A stretch of 64,000 nucleotides of DNA from Myrica gale (lineage: Eukaryota; Streptophyta; Magnoliopsida; Fagales; Myricaceae), in the NCBI GenBank assembly GCA_963930655.1, contig OZ005608.1, positions 9,920,001-9,984,000 of the forward strand, in the 5' to 3' direction. The position numbers and the translations under genes are program-made. Of the stretch, positions 1-13,900 are shown in pieces. Below the pieces are notes generated by a model. The model was not told where the DNA came from and ran no database searches. It saw only the letters and a program-made list of their open reading frames with translations. The stretch's first letter is position 1, and each line of letters begins with the position of its first letter.

Positions 1-2106
1 TTTCGGGTATAGCAACGGGATAAAGCTTTGGCAACACAATGTTGGGCTTGCACATTGAATTTTCCAGATACAATCATCCCAATCATGAGACCCTTGAGTT
101 GGAGATGAAGGAACATGGTCGAGGTTGTGGTGTTCCAAAGGATCCCTTCTCCTTGATCATCTATTTTCCTCTAATAGGAACAATTCCATGCAATGATCAG
201 ACAAGAAAAAGATTACTATTTACCACGGGCAAAAACAAGTCAATTGCGAATGAAGAATTTTTTCCTTGTGCTGAGATAGTGCACGTGTAGATTGTTGGTA
301 CGGGCTCGGACGGTGGTCGCTACTGAACAAGTATCGCTGCCAAAAAAAAAGATTCGTTACTACTGAGGGTAGGCATCATTGAAGAGTACCAGATAGAGAG
401 CTCACTCACCCGGTGAGAGCGAGTAATTGGGCTCGTTGCGACCGCTATTGATCGCTGGACCAAGGTAGATATGTGGTTGGAGATCCGATCGAATTCTGTT
501 TCTAACTTTGTGTTGTTTGTGACGTTGCTTCTTTGCGGATTCAAATACGTACCCTTGAGTTGCCATCACTAAAATGCGACCCTTTTATTAAGTCTCAATT
601 GCAACTGTGTTTGAAATGATAGTGCATTTGAGTATCTAGCTAGGTAATCACCCAGATTTGTGAGTGTTTATTAGATGTAAGAATAAATGCTATTCGGTGG
701 TAGTTGTTGCCTTGTGCATTCAGTTTATGGTCAACGCTCGACGGACAATAAATGAAGCCATAATCCCACTCACATTCCTATAATGTGGGAGAATATACAT
801 ATAAAAAATGGCAAAGAATCAGACTGATAGGTAGTAATTATGCGAACAGAAGGGACTTGCTCATGAACAAGTAGATTGAGTCATTAGATTCCCGTGAACA
901 CTTTTGCTACAGTAAGTGAGAAGGTGGTGCACATGGTGAAACCCTAGCACTCCAATTTAGGATCATCGTGATGACTGAATTGAAAAGTATCATGCATCTA
1001 GATGCATTGTCCAGAGATATTTTGACACGAAAATGTGATGAGCAGGTGGCTAGTAACCGTATGCTGCCATATCTAATTAGTTTAGGAGCAAGGTATGACC
1101 CTTTTTTGATGGAATGGTGGACAAGAACTGCGACCTAATGCAGTCCATCAATTTCTCCACAAGTTTTTAGAGACTAGAGACCCCATCGTATAAGCTATGT
1201 CAATCCGCATAATCCCAATAAATTTAGGCCATATCTGTCCCGTAGATTACCTGTCAGGAACTATAAAAATTGACTCTAGTCACAGGGCGACCACTGTAAT
1301 GCCTGACACTTGGAAAATCCTTTGGATATTATCTTCAAACAAAGACAGAATGCCAGAATCCTGGCTATATCTATCCCTCGTATCAAGATATTAGTTGTCG
1401 CTTTTGCTGCAATTTACTCTTACACAAGCAATAAATAATATCTCCAAGGCTTTCTCTCTCGTTTTTCTCTCTCTCTATGTTTCTTCACTCTCGCTGTTGG
1501 TCCGGAGGATGGCTCCCTCGTCCCCCTCCTCCTTTCCACTTTATTTCCCCCCTTCTTCCTCTTCCGTTTGCTGTCTCCCCCTCTCTGGTTAGTCTCGATG
1601 GATCTGGTGTTTGGTAGTTTAGGCTGGGTTGGTTTTCTTTGCAGGTGGTGTTCAGTCGCCGTTCAGTGGCTTCCACTACGTTACCCCCCACACGCGCCAT
1701 ATGGCTGGAATCGGCATGCGGTGATCTCCGCCTCCATGCCCCGCAGCTGCTCAAGCGACAGCGCGTGTTCATTCACGCGAGTCACGCGACGCGCGTGGAT
1801 CTCACGTGCCGTCCCCTTTAGGGGCGCGTACGGCCCCTCTCGCCCCTCGCCACCCATTTCACTTCCGTGGTCTGGATTGTGTGGCTTCTGAACTCCTTTC
1901 CAGCTGTGGATTTGCCCTGACCACCCACACGCACCGCTGCCGCTGCAGATCTGTCCTGAGTCTTCCCGGTCATCCCAGGGGCTTATGTTACACTTCCTAG
2001 AAATAAGCCCGTTTGGGCCTGCCTCATTGTTTAAGGCTTGTTTTGTATTAATTCTGTGTTTTATGTTTGCCGATGTGTTTACGACTTGTGTTGGTTTTGA
2101 CATCTT
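1..2106. other. No supportable gene; GC-rich patch at about 1640-1990
   Basis: I see no convincing gene here. Short open frames on both strands show no family motif. A pyrimidine-rich stretch (about 1455-1570, many CT repeats) leads into a GC-rich patch (about 1640-1990) with frequent CG dinucleotides, unlike the AT-rich surroundings. Its composition suggests foreign or transposon-derived DNA next to the hAT remnant that follows, but I cannot assign a family. Confidence 0.4.
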
Positions 2107-3880
2107 ATGCATGTGCTCTTAGAGGCCACGATGAAGGTCGATCTTAACTCCAAAAATCGTGATACTTTTCTTGAAAATTACCACAAGCTCAACATACAAG
2201 ATATTCGAGGACAAGGGTATGATAGTGCTAGCAATATGCGTGGTATGTGGAATGAATTACAAGTTCTATTTCTTAGTGATTGTCCTTATGCTTATTATGT
2301 ACATTGTATGACTCATCGCTTACAATAGCATTAATTTCGACATCAAGATAAGTGCTTTCAATTCATCGGTTTTTACAAAGTTATGTTCTATTATCAACAT
2401 TGTTAGCGCCTCTTGTAAAGGGATGATGAATTGAATGCTGCCTAAGCAACTGAAATTGCACATTTGATTGCTATTGATGAACTTGAAACTGAAAGAGGGG
2501 CAAAACAAATTGGTTGTTTGAAACGAGCTAGAGATACAAGGTAGAGTTTGAAACGAGCTTGATAAGAATGTTTCAGGCAACTTTGAAAGTAATCCAAAAT
2601 ATTATTACTGAAGGTTCTACTTATTCTCAACATGGCGAAGCTGATGCCGCATCATACTCTAGTATGATGTCATTTGAGTTTATTTTTATCTTGCATTTGA
2701 TGAGAGAAAATCATGGGAGTTACAGATTCTCTATGTCAAGCATTAGAACAACAAACCCAATACATTTTTGAATGCTATTAATTTGGTCAAAACTACAAAA
2801 TAACATATTCAAAAATTGAGAAAAAGATGGTTGTGAAACTTTTCTTGAGAATGTGAAGTCATTTTGTGGAAGGTTTGATATTGAAGTTCCTGATATGACT
2901 GTTCCGTGTCAAGTTTCATTCCAAAACCAATTGACAATGGAAAGAGGTGGCCCAACAGGTATATGAAGCACAAGATTAAATGGTCCCTAATCAATGTGAG
3001 AATCTAACACTCCCCCTCACGTGCAGACCGAATGAACATGGTCCGTGCACGTGGACAACAATGGAGAACAAAACAAGTGGGCAAAACCCAGAAATAGTTG
3101 GCTCTGATACCATGTCAAGTTTCATCCCAAAACCAATTGGCAATTAGAAGAGGTGACCCAACAGGTATATGAAGCACAAGATTAAATGACCCATCCCAAA
3201 AGCTTAATCTGATAGGAAGATGTAGATTTTATTATTTGAATTATATTTTCTAACACTCCCCTCACGTGTGGGTCATACTCTCCTTTAATTGGAAGGCCCA
3301 ACACGTGCACTATTTAACACTCCGTACACATTGGGTTGAGGTAGATCTTCCAATAAAAGAGATTGAATCACACTAGAGCGTCATTATGGAATTGACATAT
3401 TTATGGCTGCAATATACTCTCAATTACAAGAGCTAAACAATAGGTTTAATGAGAAAGCAACAAAATGTCTTACTCTTAGCTCAAACTTAGATCCCAAGAA
3501 TGCATATAAATCCTTCAACATTGATGATATTTGTAGCCTTGTTGATAACTTTTATCATCAGGATTTTATGGAGCATGAAAATATTCATTTGAGATACCAA
3601 TTGCACCAGTTTGCGCTTGATGTGCCTCACCATTTTGAGTTGAAATGTTTGTCCACTATTTATGAGTTATGTCAAAAATTAGCTGAAACATGAAAGTCAA
3701 ATACCTACTATTTAATTTACAGATTGATTCGTTTTATCCTGACTCTTCTAGTGTCAACAACAACTACTAAGCGGATTTTTTCAACTATGAATATTGTCAA
3801 AACAAGACTTCGCAACAAGATGGAAGATGAATTCCTTTCTAAATTCTTTAGTTATTTACATTGAGAAAGAAATTGCTGAA
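2107..3880 (+). mobile_element. Degenerate hAT-family DNA transposon (transposase remnant)
   Basis: This is the remains of a hAT transposase of the plant TTF/MYM-finger type with DUF4371 and a C-terminal dimerisation domain. Visible blocks in order are DIRGQGYDSASNMRG with CPYAYYVHCMTHRLQ (about 2190-2327), AHLIAIDELETERGAKQIG (about 2457-2515), SFEFIFILHLM (about 2670-2701), YSQLQELNNRFNEKATKCL (about 3415-3471) and the dimerisation block STMNIVKTRLRNKMEDEFL (about 3782-3838). Stops and frame changes separate the blocks, so no full protein can be made. A TRIM-type LTR fossil interrupts the coding order between about 2907 and 3330. Terminal inverted repeats were not found. Family assignment is from motif recognition. 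Confidence 0.8.
2907..3330 (-). mobile_element. Fossil TRIM-type LTR element inside the hAT remnant
   Basis: Two related direct repeats, 2907-3009 and 3113-3255, each start TGTCAAGTTTCAT and end CTAACA. They flank about 100 bases. On the minus strand the order reads LTR, a primer-binding-like site (TGGTATCAGAGC, about 3101-3112 complemented), a short spacer, a purine tract (GTGAGGGGGAG) and LTR. A second purine tract follows at about 3256, suggesting a tandem arrangement common for such small elements. It has no coding capacity, and its repeats differ in length and sequence, so it is old. It inserted after the hAT element, since hAT coding order resumes beyond it. Confidence 0.65.
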
Positions 3881-4111
3881 ACTTGTAACACATAAATGTT
3901 GATAGATGACTTTTGTTCTCTAAAATATTGTTGAGTTCAATTATGATAGGAGATTTATAAGTTTCGTGCGGTTTTTTGATGTATACAAATTGAAACTATT
4001 ATAAAATATTTTACTTATTTTTCTTTTGTTATAAGTTAAATTTTTTATATAAAATTATATATTTGTTATTTTATTTAAATAATAATATTAAATTAATTCG
4101 GCCTATAAATA

Positions 4112-4343
4112 GGGATAAATGCAAAATCAGTCCTCGTGCTATACTTAAAAATCGATTTAGTCCCTATAATATGAGACACATCGATTTAGTCCCTGTGATT
4201 CTATTTTCGTTTGTTATTGGTCCTCCATCACGGACTGATTTTATCACTTTCTAAAATCACAGAAACTAAATCGATGTTTTTCATATCACAGGGACTAAAT
4301 CGATTTTTGCGTATAACACAGGGACCAATTTTACATTTATCCC
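4112..4343. mobile_element. Mutator-like MITE, 232 bp, with 9-bp target duplication
   Basis: The ends are inverted repeats: GGGATAAATG on the left and CATTTATCCC on the right, followed inward by matching tracts such as ATCGATTTAGTCCCT and its complement, so most of the element is palindromic. It is flanked by a perfect 9-base duplication, CTATAAATA, at 4103-4111 and 4344-4352. A 9-base duplication is the hallmark of Mutator-like elements. The same terminal sequence bounds the 1.45-kb Pack-MULE at 15170-16619, so both belong to one family. Confidence 0.85.
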
Positions 4344-4379
4344 CTATAAATATCCTATCCCCGCCATTGTATCAAACAT

Positions 4380-4950
4380 AGCCTCAGTTTTCGGTTCTGC
4401 TAGTTTTGGTTCCCTATTCCGCTAATACGCAGATGCGAAGGAAGGTGAAAAGTTGGGTTGTCTCTAAAGTGATGCTGCATGCATGAGTTGTCCGTTTGAA
4501 CACGTGCCGCAATTACCCTTTCCTTTACTTAAAACATGTTTCGACACGTACATCCTCTGTGCTACAAACTACATCTGACTTTTCCAATTTTACCCCAAGT
4601 TGGACGATAATTTACAAAGTGCACTTCATAAGGCAATTGTCGATGCAAACTTTGGTTTTGATTGGTCCAGATTGGAAGACAAGTGTGTGCTATTGAGGGA
4701 AAGAAATTCAGCAACTAATTCAGGCGAGTCATCCATAAGAATTACAGTAAGCTTTCCGCCATCTGAACTTGCATTCCTTCTTCACTTACACTGTAAATTT
4801 GTATGAATCATTGCAGTATTCTGTAATATATACCGAAAGTATTACCATAAGGACTTGTGAATGTCTACTTGACTAACTTACCCAAAAGAAAAAAAAAAAT
4901 TTGGCCTTGACTACACATATATACCCTCTACAATCATTGCTCGGAAAATT
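4380..4950. other. Intergenic stretch 3' of the callose synthase; one exon-like ORF
   Basis: No recognised gene. On the plus strand an open stretch around 4600-4749 reads MDDNLQSALHKAIVDANFGF and continues to a GT donor-like site (ACAGTAAGC). It looks like a real exon by composition, but I could not tie it to a family or to neighbouring exons. It may be a captured or relic exon. The callose synthase 3' UTR and polyadenylation site should also lie here, but no clear signal was identified. Confidence 0.3.
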
Positions 4951-7900
4951 TTATTTGTGCTTCTTTTTCCCTGCAAGAATAGGCTGGATTTGCAAGTGCC
5001 TATTGAATGCCTCATTGAATAGGAAACGAGTTTGGAAAGCAGATATAATTGGGAGCCACGCCAGAACAGCTATGGGTGCGAGAAGGACAACACCCATTCC
5101 ATAGTCATAAGCTTTAGCAAGTACTCGGATGAAGTACCACACGGAAGTATTCTCAATCTTGGGCCTCACAGCTTGTGAAATCTGAATAAGCACAAGTGTA
5201 TTAGTTGAGAAGGAAACAGGAAATGGATATCCTAAACAAAAGTTCTCTTGAAGCAAACCTACCAATATCAAACCCCATCCGGTTGGCAAAAATGCCAGAC
5301 AGCACACAACTAAGTCCATCAAAGATAGGTCGCAAACTTTCGAGAGAATAATGATGATTGCTAGACCACCCAGGAAGAGAAGTGCTTTCAATAGTCTAAA
5401 CCACAGATGAAACTTGGCACTGAACATTTGCCTTCCCAGGTTAACAGCCTGCATGATTTGTTCCAATTCTGTTAATGACTCAGCAAATCATGCATTGGTA
5501 GCAACTACTATAAGCAAACATGTAAACTTAAAATCGTGTGATACAAAATTTTTCTGGTCAACCAGATGTTACCAAAGAGAACCATTTCAGAAGCAAAGTA
5601 GGCCATTCTTAAGGAAGGCTTCGTTCTATATATGATAAAAGGAAGTGCATCATTTTCCTAGGTCAACATCCATGAATTTATTTCCTTGTATAACTATTCT
5701 ACTTCAGCTTTAATTTCATTTATCTAAGCACGCAGTCCAACAAGGTCTGCAGAACCATGTTGACATTATTACCTTCACACCCTAACAGTGTGGCATCTTC
5801 TGATACCAAAGATGAACTTCAGGAGTGTTTGTTTCGAATTATCACACTTCATTTTCATATCTATTAAGACATACATAAAATGTGGTATACTGACGTGACT
5901 AAAACTTGAAATGACAATAAGCATGAGAAGACAACTAACTGTGTGTCTGAACGTCAGTAGTACCTCCTGGGTTAAAAATTGTTTCAACTAATGATTTGAA
6001 TATAGATTTGGCCTCATTCACTAATCATAATTTCTTGTTGAATTAATTGCTGCTAATCAAATAATCTGCGCCATTTCAATCAACATAATTTCTGAGACTA
6101 TGAATGGTATTTAGTTGCATATCATGCAAGTAGATTAAAGTAAATGGCCTTGGGGAAAGGGTGAAAGTCCCAGGGGGAAGAAATCCTTGTATCGAACACC
6201 CCTTCCCCTGAGGGAGCCCCCAAGGTTCGTTGCATTCTCGCAGGACTATGGTGATGATCCAAGCTCCCCTAGTTTACTAGCTATGGCTCAATCCGAACAT
6301 TTTGCAGCAGGTAGAGTTTCTATGGTCATGCCCAAAGGTAGTTGGTCACGTTGGTCGCTCCCTTCAACCCTTTTACTCAGGAAAAAAAAACATATATACA
6401 AAATCTCCAGTTGAAGGGTATCATAAGAATTTACCTTGACTAATAGGAAAACTGCAAGAATCACAACCCATGAAAGCACATAGACCAGGAAATTTTTGCT
6501 CTGCTGGGAGATGTCAAGGTGATAGACCAGACCATACTGATAAATGAAAAACCTAAGAGAAAGAAGTATTTCCATCAACCTAGATCTCAGCCCTGACCGA
6601 CGAAGATGAGCTTGCTCTTCATCCCACCAAGATTGCCAACTTTTATCCTGTTGAACTCCTATGCCACCCTGCTGCCTGATCCACTTATTCCAATCTTTCC
6701 AGTCATCTACTATCTTGTCCCAACTGAACCCAGAGGGATTAAAAAGAAATGGTGCAAACAACCAAGTGATTGACATGAACCAAATGGAATAAGTGATTAA
6801 CACATAGGCCATGCTGCTCTGGTAAGACCTCCTATACAAATCATAGACGATCAATAAAAGCAATAGTTCAAATCCTTTCACAAAGTGGCTTCTGGAATAC
6901 AATCTGTAGTTTTCGGTGAAGCTGGCATGAAACACTACGACCTTACGCCCAGTGGGTCTGTACTTAGCACCCCCATGGAGAATTGTTCGTCCATAATGAT
7001 GAGTTTTTGTTCCAAGGGAGAACGTAAAGAAAACAGCAGCCAGTTGCAATTGCATGAGCACAAAATCTTGAAGGGCAGTAAGAAACCCTTTCTCGAGCCC
7101 AATCTCCATCACCATCGGTAAGCCTGTTAGGAGCCCGAGCTGAATGAATGACTGGGAGGCAAGAGCTGTTTCCAAGGACTGTATGTTCCGCACTTTTGCT
7201 TCAAGAATAAGTGATTTCTCTAACCCACTAAGAACAAGATATAGCTGTCCATAGAGGAACACATAAATTCCAAGTACTGATATCTGTTGGATTGTAAAGT
7301 AAATATGAAGTTAATCACAAGATATTACATACCAGCAGTGAACAGAAAAAAAGCACATAAGAATATTGCAGTGACTCCTAAAACGCCATGTTCACATTAT
7401 CAAATAACATTGAAAAGAAAAAGTGTTTATTGTTTACTTCAAGAAAATCAGCAACTTGAATATTGAGCGGGCTCATTTCCAAATAATGTAGCACATTCTG
7501 CATATGTGCAGAAAACTGAAGAACCAATGATCATCAAGGACGTTGTCAATTAGTTGATAATATAAGGGATGCCCAATTAAATACTTAGTAGTTTCAACTT
7601 TTTTTTTCTCCATCCAGGACATCATCTGAGGTCTATTTTCCCTTTAATTTATTGAAAAATCTAGATTGTGTCAGTATATAAAGCATTTTTTAGGGCAAAT
7701 TTCTTCTAAGAAAATCAATAGGCTATCAGCACACTTATGTGAGAAGAAAGGAAAAACAAAATACTAATTTTTGCAGGTCTGAAAGCACTTACCAAGCTAC
7801 TGAAGTAAAAGCCAATGGTTGTGAAATAACAAGATAGCATCCGGAAGAAATCAAACTGACGTCCAAGGCGGTATATATCACGACTAAGAGTCTGTTCACT

Positions 7901-10900
7901 GTTTCCATTTGCGATCTTGGCTTCAAACTTTGAGATCTGATTTAGGCCTACATCACGACCTTTGCCAACTTGCATGTACTCATGGTATGTAATACATCCC
8001 CGTCGTAAAGTAGAATTAAATCCTACAATCAGAACGATGTACTCGGTCGGTGATGAACAGTAAACTTCTAGATTAAAATATAAAGTTAAGCTTACCAGCA
8101 AATACATCTTCACTTAAGTTAATTGTTTTGGATGCTTTGCTTATGCCTCCTCTTGTAATGTGAAACACCCTGTCGAATACATCTGGATGTCCATAGTGGA
8201 ATCTTACCCTGATGTTAGACCAAAATAAGAGAAAGTAGAAGTAAGCACGATATAAGTAAATCAGTAGAGTTATAAAATATGACCAAAGAGCTGGAGATAA
8301 CGAGAATACTGTACGATAATGATGGATTGCAAATACCTAACCATTAAAATTTATGCCATCAACGTGGCATCACCATGAAAACTATGTAGACATACCAGGC
8401 AATATTCCACCCAACACAGGGATAAGACGAACCCATTCATGCATAGGCATACAAGCAGAGACACTAAGTAGTTGCCTTATCTTTTAAGAGTGAGCTCAAA
8501 TAAACAAGCATCCCTTACCTGAGAGGACTGGCAAGAAGCCGTTGACCAATGGTGACAAAGCTTGTCTCTTGGTATGACATGAACCATGCTAGAGAAGAAA
8601 CACTGCAGTGGAGGAGAAAATTTAAGACAGCCAATAAGTTAAAAGAAATAGCAGATCTACATACCGAGAGATAAAAAGATTTTTCCTCTACATGCTTTGA
8701 AATGCAATGAATGCATGTAGGAGACATTTATTATTATCTGATTCCTGTAGGTTTTCCTTCTTGCACAAATGCTGTGAATCTTACTAGAGAAAGTTGCGTC
8801 TTAAGCACTAGAAGCCTATTCATAAACAGTTCTTTAATAGTATTGTGTGAAGAGCCAATTTGGAATAAATAATTCTGAGTAGACAAATATTTTTCTTCCC
8901 GGCCCATTGGATAACCCACTCTAAACCAGATTCGTCAAAGGTTTGGCTGGTAAACAATCTAGGCATAAGTTTCCAGTCTCAGAAATCACAAATCAATTCA
9001 TTTGGAAGCCAACTGGTCACCTAGGTGTTCATAGACATGCCAGTGCCACCATCTTTAAAATGCTGCATTCTAGTTGATCATATGTTAAGGTGTTTCTAAT
9101 TCTTATAACTAACCTGGATTGTCAGAAACAGTTGCTCAGGTATGAATGTTTGAAAAAAAAAATAAATAAAGGGAAAAAGAAAAAAGATGCAGATGAGAAG
9201 TGGAAGAGGAAAAGGAGTAGAACTTCCATCCTCAAGGTAACTCATATGTATGGAGGATGTAATAATTAGAATAAGTAGAAATTCCCCTATAAAGTGGAAC
9301 GGGATATCCTTCTCCTGATATTATATTGGTCAAAAACTTAGATTTTTATTTACTTATTTAAATAATTTATATATCTAAGCATCAATGGATTCAATCCAAT
9401 GGTCATGAAGCTAAATCCAAGCATTACTTCTCATTTTGAAACACATTGGTCAACTTGTGATGGCATTAAAATAGGTAAACACAGCTAAATCAGAGCATTG
9501 CCTAAAGATTGAACACTTCTCGGAGTAACTTATCTGATTCAATGGTCCCCACTCAGATTTCCACTACTATTGATTATAAAGGCATGTGATATAGTAAAAG
9601 CATAGACCGTCAAATCTAACCTTCCTGTGAATATGTGTTCCCTTAAACCGAGAATTGTTGGAGGTCTCTGTCCCTGATGCTGATTAAATTCTTGTAGAAG
9701 ATTTCTAATTTTGAGTGCTTCTTCCAAATAATTATCCTGACAAAGTTAACATTGTGAGAATAAACAAGGAAAGGATTAATATGCGAGTTACATAAGAGAT
9801 AACCTACTTGGTTCATATCAATTGCTTGGAGAGCTTCACCACGAGTGAAGATTATGGCATGATTCTGATTTTCAGGTTTCCCTTCTCCAATATCTGGTGG
9901 GCCAGGGAGTTTTATCCGGTACACTACCTATTACAGATTAAAATACATTCAATAACTACATGCTGAAGTATATACAACCTCAGTAGGTTAATAGTGTGCG
10001 CCTAGAACAGATAAAGTTTGAGGATGTAATCATGCAACTTATTTTGCATAAACAGCTTTAACGCTACTCATTGAAAGGAATACATTAGCCATCTGTTATG
10101 CCAGTGCACATTTTGCAAGGGGCCCCTAAATTAATTCATGTCAATGAATAATTGCTGATATATGGGGACACCTTTTCGTCCTGGTTCAGAACTGATAACT
10201 GCCAGTTAATGATTCCTTGAGAGTTAATTATTGTATTATATGATAGGGGGATGTTTGGCAGTGGTAAAGGATGGTGTTCTGAAATTTTTTATTGGGTTCA
10301 GGGTATGCAGGAACTTTTTTTTTTTTTTTTATAAGCAAGATTATTTTATTGATATGTGAAAACAGTACAAGGGATTATACCGAAATCACGCATCCAAACA
10401 AGCTAAGAATCTAAGGAAATCCTGAAAATCTACAAACGGGCACCCTAACACCGCATCAGCCCAACAAAAAAGAGTGAACATAAAAAAGCCATGAAGCATC
10501 GGTAAAGGCAAAGAACCCTCCTCAAGACAGCGGTAATTACGCTCCCTCCATAGGCACCACCAAACACATGACGGAATCATCCTCCAAATAACCTTAGCAA
10601 AGGGGTTGAAAAACTTCCTCTCCCAACTCCAAAGCACGTCCACCACTTTTTCCGGCATAACCCAAGGGAAATTCACAGTAGATAGAACATGCATCCAAAG
10701 CCCTCGCGCCACCGGACAGTGAAGAAGCAAATGGTTAACTGATTCCCCGTCACTACGACAGAGATAACACCAGTCAACAATGTACACTCCACGTCGATGC
10801 AGATTATCAGTAGTGAGAATTCTCTCATGCATAGCCTCCCAAACAAAGGAGACCCTTATGGGGCACTTCGACCTCCACACCCCTTTCCACGGTAAGGCGC

Positions 10901-13900
10901 AACCATTCTCACCCACATGGAGAGAATACATAGACTTCACCGAAAAAACCCCATTTGTAGACCCCATCCAAGACAACTTATCATCTACACCTCGAATCTC
11001 CGTCCCGTACACACGGGTGAAAAAGGCTGAAAAATCCGCTACCTCCCAATCATTCGCCATTCTAATAAAAGGAACATCCCAAACAGCATGGCCACCATTC
11101 CACACCGTACAATCCGCCACCGAAGCCTCTTTGCACCGAGACAAAGAATAAACAACCGGGAATGCAAGAGACAAAGGTCGATCACCACACTAGCAATCAT
11201 GCCAAAAACTAACTCCTCCTCCATTTCCCACCACAAATCTAATGTGCTTACTGAAGTCATCCCACCCTTTGGAAATGAAGCGCCATAGACTAACACCATA
11301 AGGCCCCCGACTCGAAGAAGTTCTCCACCTCCCCAGCGAGCACCCATATTTCGCAGCAATAACCACCCTCCAAAGTCTATCCCTCTCGAACGCAAAGCGC
11401 CAAAGCCATTTGGTTAAGAGAGCCTTGTTGAACACAATAATGTTTCAAATTCCCAACCCCCCATTCTGAAACGGAGAGCAAACTAACTCCCACTTCAGAA
11501 GGTGGAATTTGTGCATATTTCCGTCATTGCCCCAAAGAAAGTCTTTCTGGATTTTTTCCAACCTCGTTGCCACTGCAGCCGGAATGGGAAACAAAGATAG
11601 AAAGTAAGTGGGAAGGCAAGAAAGACTCGACTTAATAAGAGTAAGCCTACCACCCCTGGAGAGATACAACCGCTTCCACCCCGCCAACCGCCGCTCCATC
11701 CGCTCCAAAATCCCACCCCTGGAGAGATACACTCTTAAAGCACGCACCCAAAGGAAGCCCAAGGTATTTCATAGGCAACGATGCCACTCTACAGCCCAAG
11801 ATAGAAGCCAACGTCTGAACATTATCAACATTGCCAATGGGAATAACCTCTGACTTAGAAAAATTAATCCTGAGGCCAGAAACTGCCTCAAAACACAAGA
11901 GAATACATCTCAGTCTCCAAAACTGGCCCATCTCCGCCCCACACAACACCAGAGTGTCGTCAGCAAAAAGTAAATGGGAAATACTCACATCCCCTTCGGG
12001 ACCACGACCAACCTTAAACCCCTCTATACCACCAGCAGCCACTACCTTCCCCATCATGCGACTAAACGCTTCCATGACAATCACAAACAGGAGGGGAGAT
12101 AGAGGGTCCCCATGCCGCAGGCCACGAGAGCTACTGAAGAATCCCTCAGGGCACCCATTGACAAGAACCGAGAACTTCACCGTCGATATGCAGAAGAAAA
12201 TCCAATTGCACCATTTGGCACCAAAACCACATCTACGAAGGAGGTACAGGAGGAACTTCCAATTGACATGATCGTAAGCTTTCTGAACATCCAATTTGCA
12301 AAGCATACCAGACACTCCCGACCTCAACCTGGAGTCGATACACTCATTAGCAATGAGCAAAGAATCAAGAATCTGTCTACCCCGAACAAATGCATTCTGA
12401 GAAGGTGATATAATCTTACCCAACGTAGACTTCAACCGATTTGCCAAAACCTTGGCCAGAATCTTGTATACACCGCCCACAAGACTAATGGGTCGAAATT
12501 CTGTAAGGTCAACCGTGCCAGGCTTCTTGGGGATGAGAACAATAAAGGAGGAATTCAAGCTTCGAACAAATCTCTCATCCCTAGTAAACTCATCAAACAT
12601 CAACATCACATCTCCCTTAACAATCTCCCAACAAGCTCGGAAAAAAGCAAGGGAAACGCCGTCAGGACCAGAAGCCTTGTCACCATTAAGGCTATGCACC
12701 ACCCCGGTCACCTCCTCCTCATCAAAGGGTCTTTCGATCCACTCTGCCTCCACCCTAGAGATACAATCAAAGTCAAGCCCATCCAACAAGGGCCGCCACC
12801 CAAAAGGCTCAAGATATAGAGAGGAGTAATAATCGACAATCGTCGCAGAAATCACCGCGGGGTCCTCCACCACTTCCTCATCCGCTACCAAACTAGAGAT
12901 CGAATTTGCTCTCCTATTGGAGTTAGCAACACTATGGAAGAACTTAGTACACCGATCTCCTTCTTTTACCAAAGAGCCCTAGACTTCTGCCTCCAGCTCA
13001 CCTCCTCCAAATCAATTAAACTATTGAGCTCCCTAGAGACTTCCCACCTCCGAACCTTCCCCCCCTCATCTAGGACTCCCTCCTCATCCAAACCATCCAG
13101 CGGATCCAGCTCATGAAACAAAGTCGTCATCTGAATGCGAACATCCCCAAAGACCTCCCTATTCCAAACTTTGAGATCCGCCTTCAACGCCTTCAGCTTA
13201 GAGGAAAACACAAAACTCGGAGACCTCCTGAAAGCATAGCCCTGCCACCATTCCTGAACCTTATCAACAAAACCATCCACTTTGAGCCACATATTCTCAA
13301 AACGAAACGGCCTCTTAATACCCCCAAATTGACCACTGTCCAACAAAATCGGAAAATGATCCGAAAACAAACGAGGCAGCCGTCTCTGAGCGAGCTCTGG
13401 GTATAAAGACGCCCAACATGGACTGACAAGAAATCTGTCGATTCTAGACCATGTCTAAGAAAATCTACCATTAGACCACGTGAACCTCCCACCTGACAAC
13501 ACAAGATCCATAAGCCCCAATTCAGAAATGAAATCCGAAAATTCCACCATGGCGCTCCTATTACCCCCATCCCCCGATTGCTCGCTAGGGAAACGAGTCA
13601 AATTAAAGTCACCCCCTATACACCACGGGAGATTCCACCAACAATAAATCCCTGCCAGCTCATCCCACAAAAGACTCCGGCTACTATCGTCATTGGGACC
13701 ATAAACTCCAGAAAAGATCCACTTCTCCACATCATCCACACTCTTGAGAAGCAGCGAGATAGAGAAAGCCCCACAACATGATTGAACCAACTCCAAACTA
13801 TGAGAATCCCATAAGCACAAAATACCTCCTGACGCTCTCATAGCCGCCAAACAACTCCACTGAACATGAGGCCCGCCCCACAACCTCCTCACTAAGGCAC

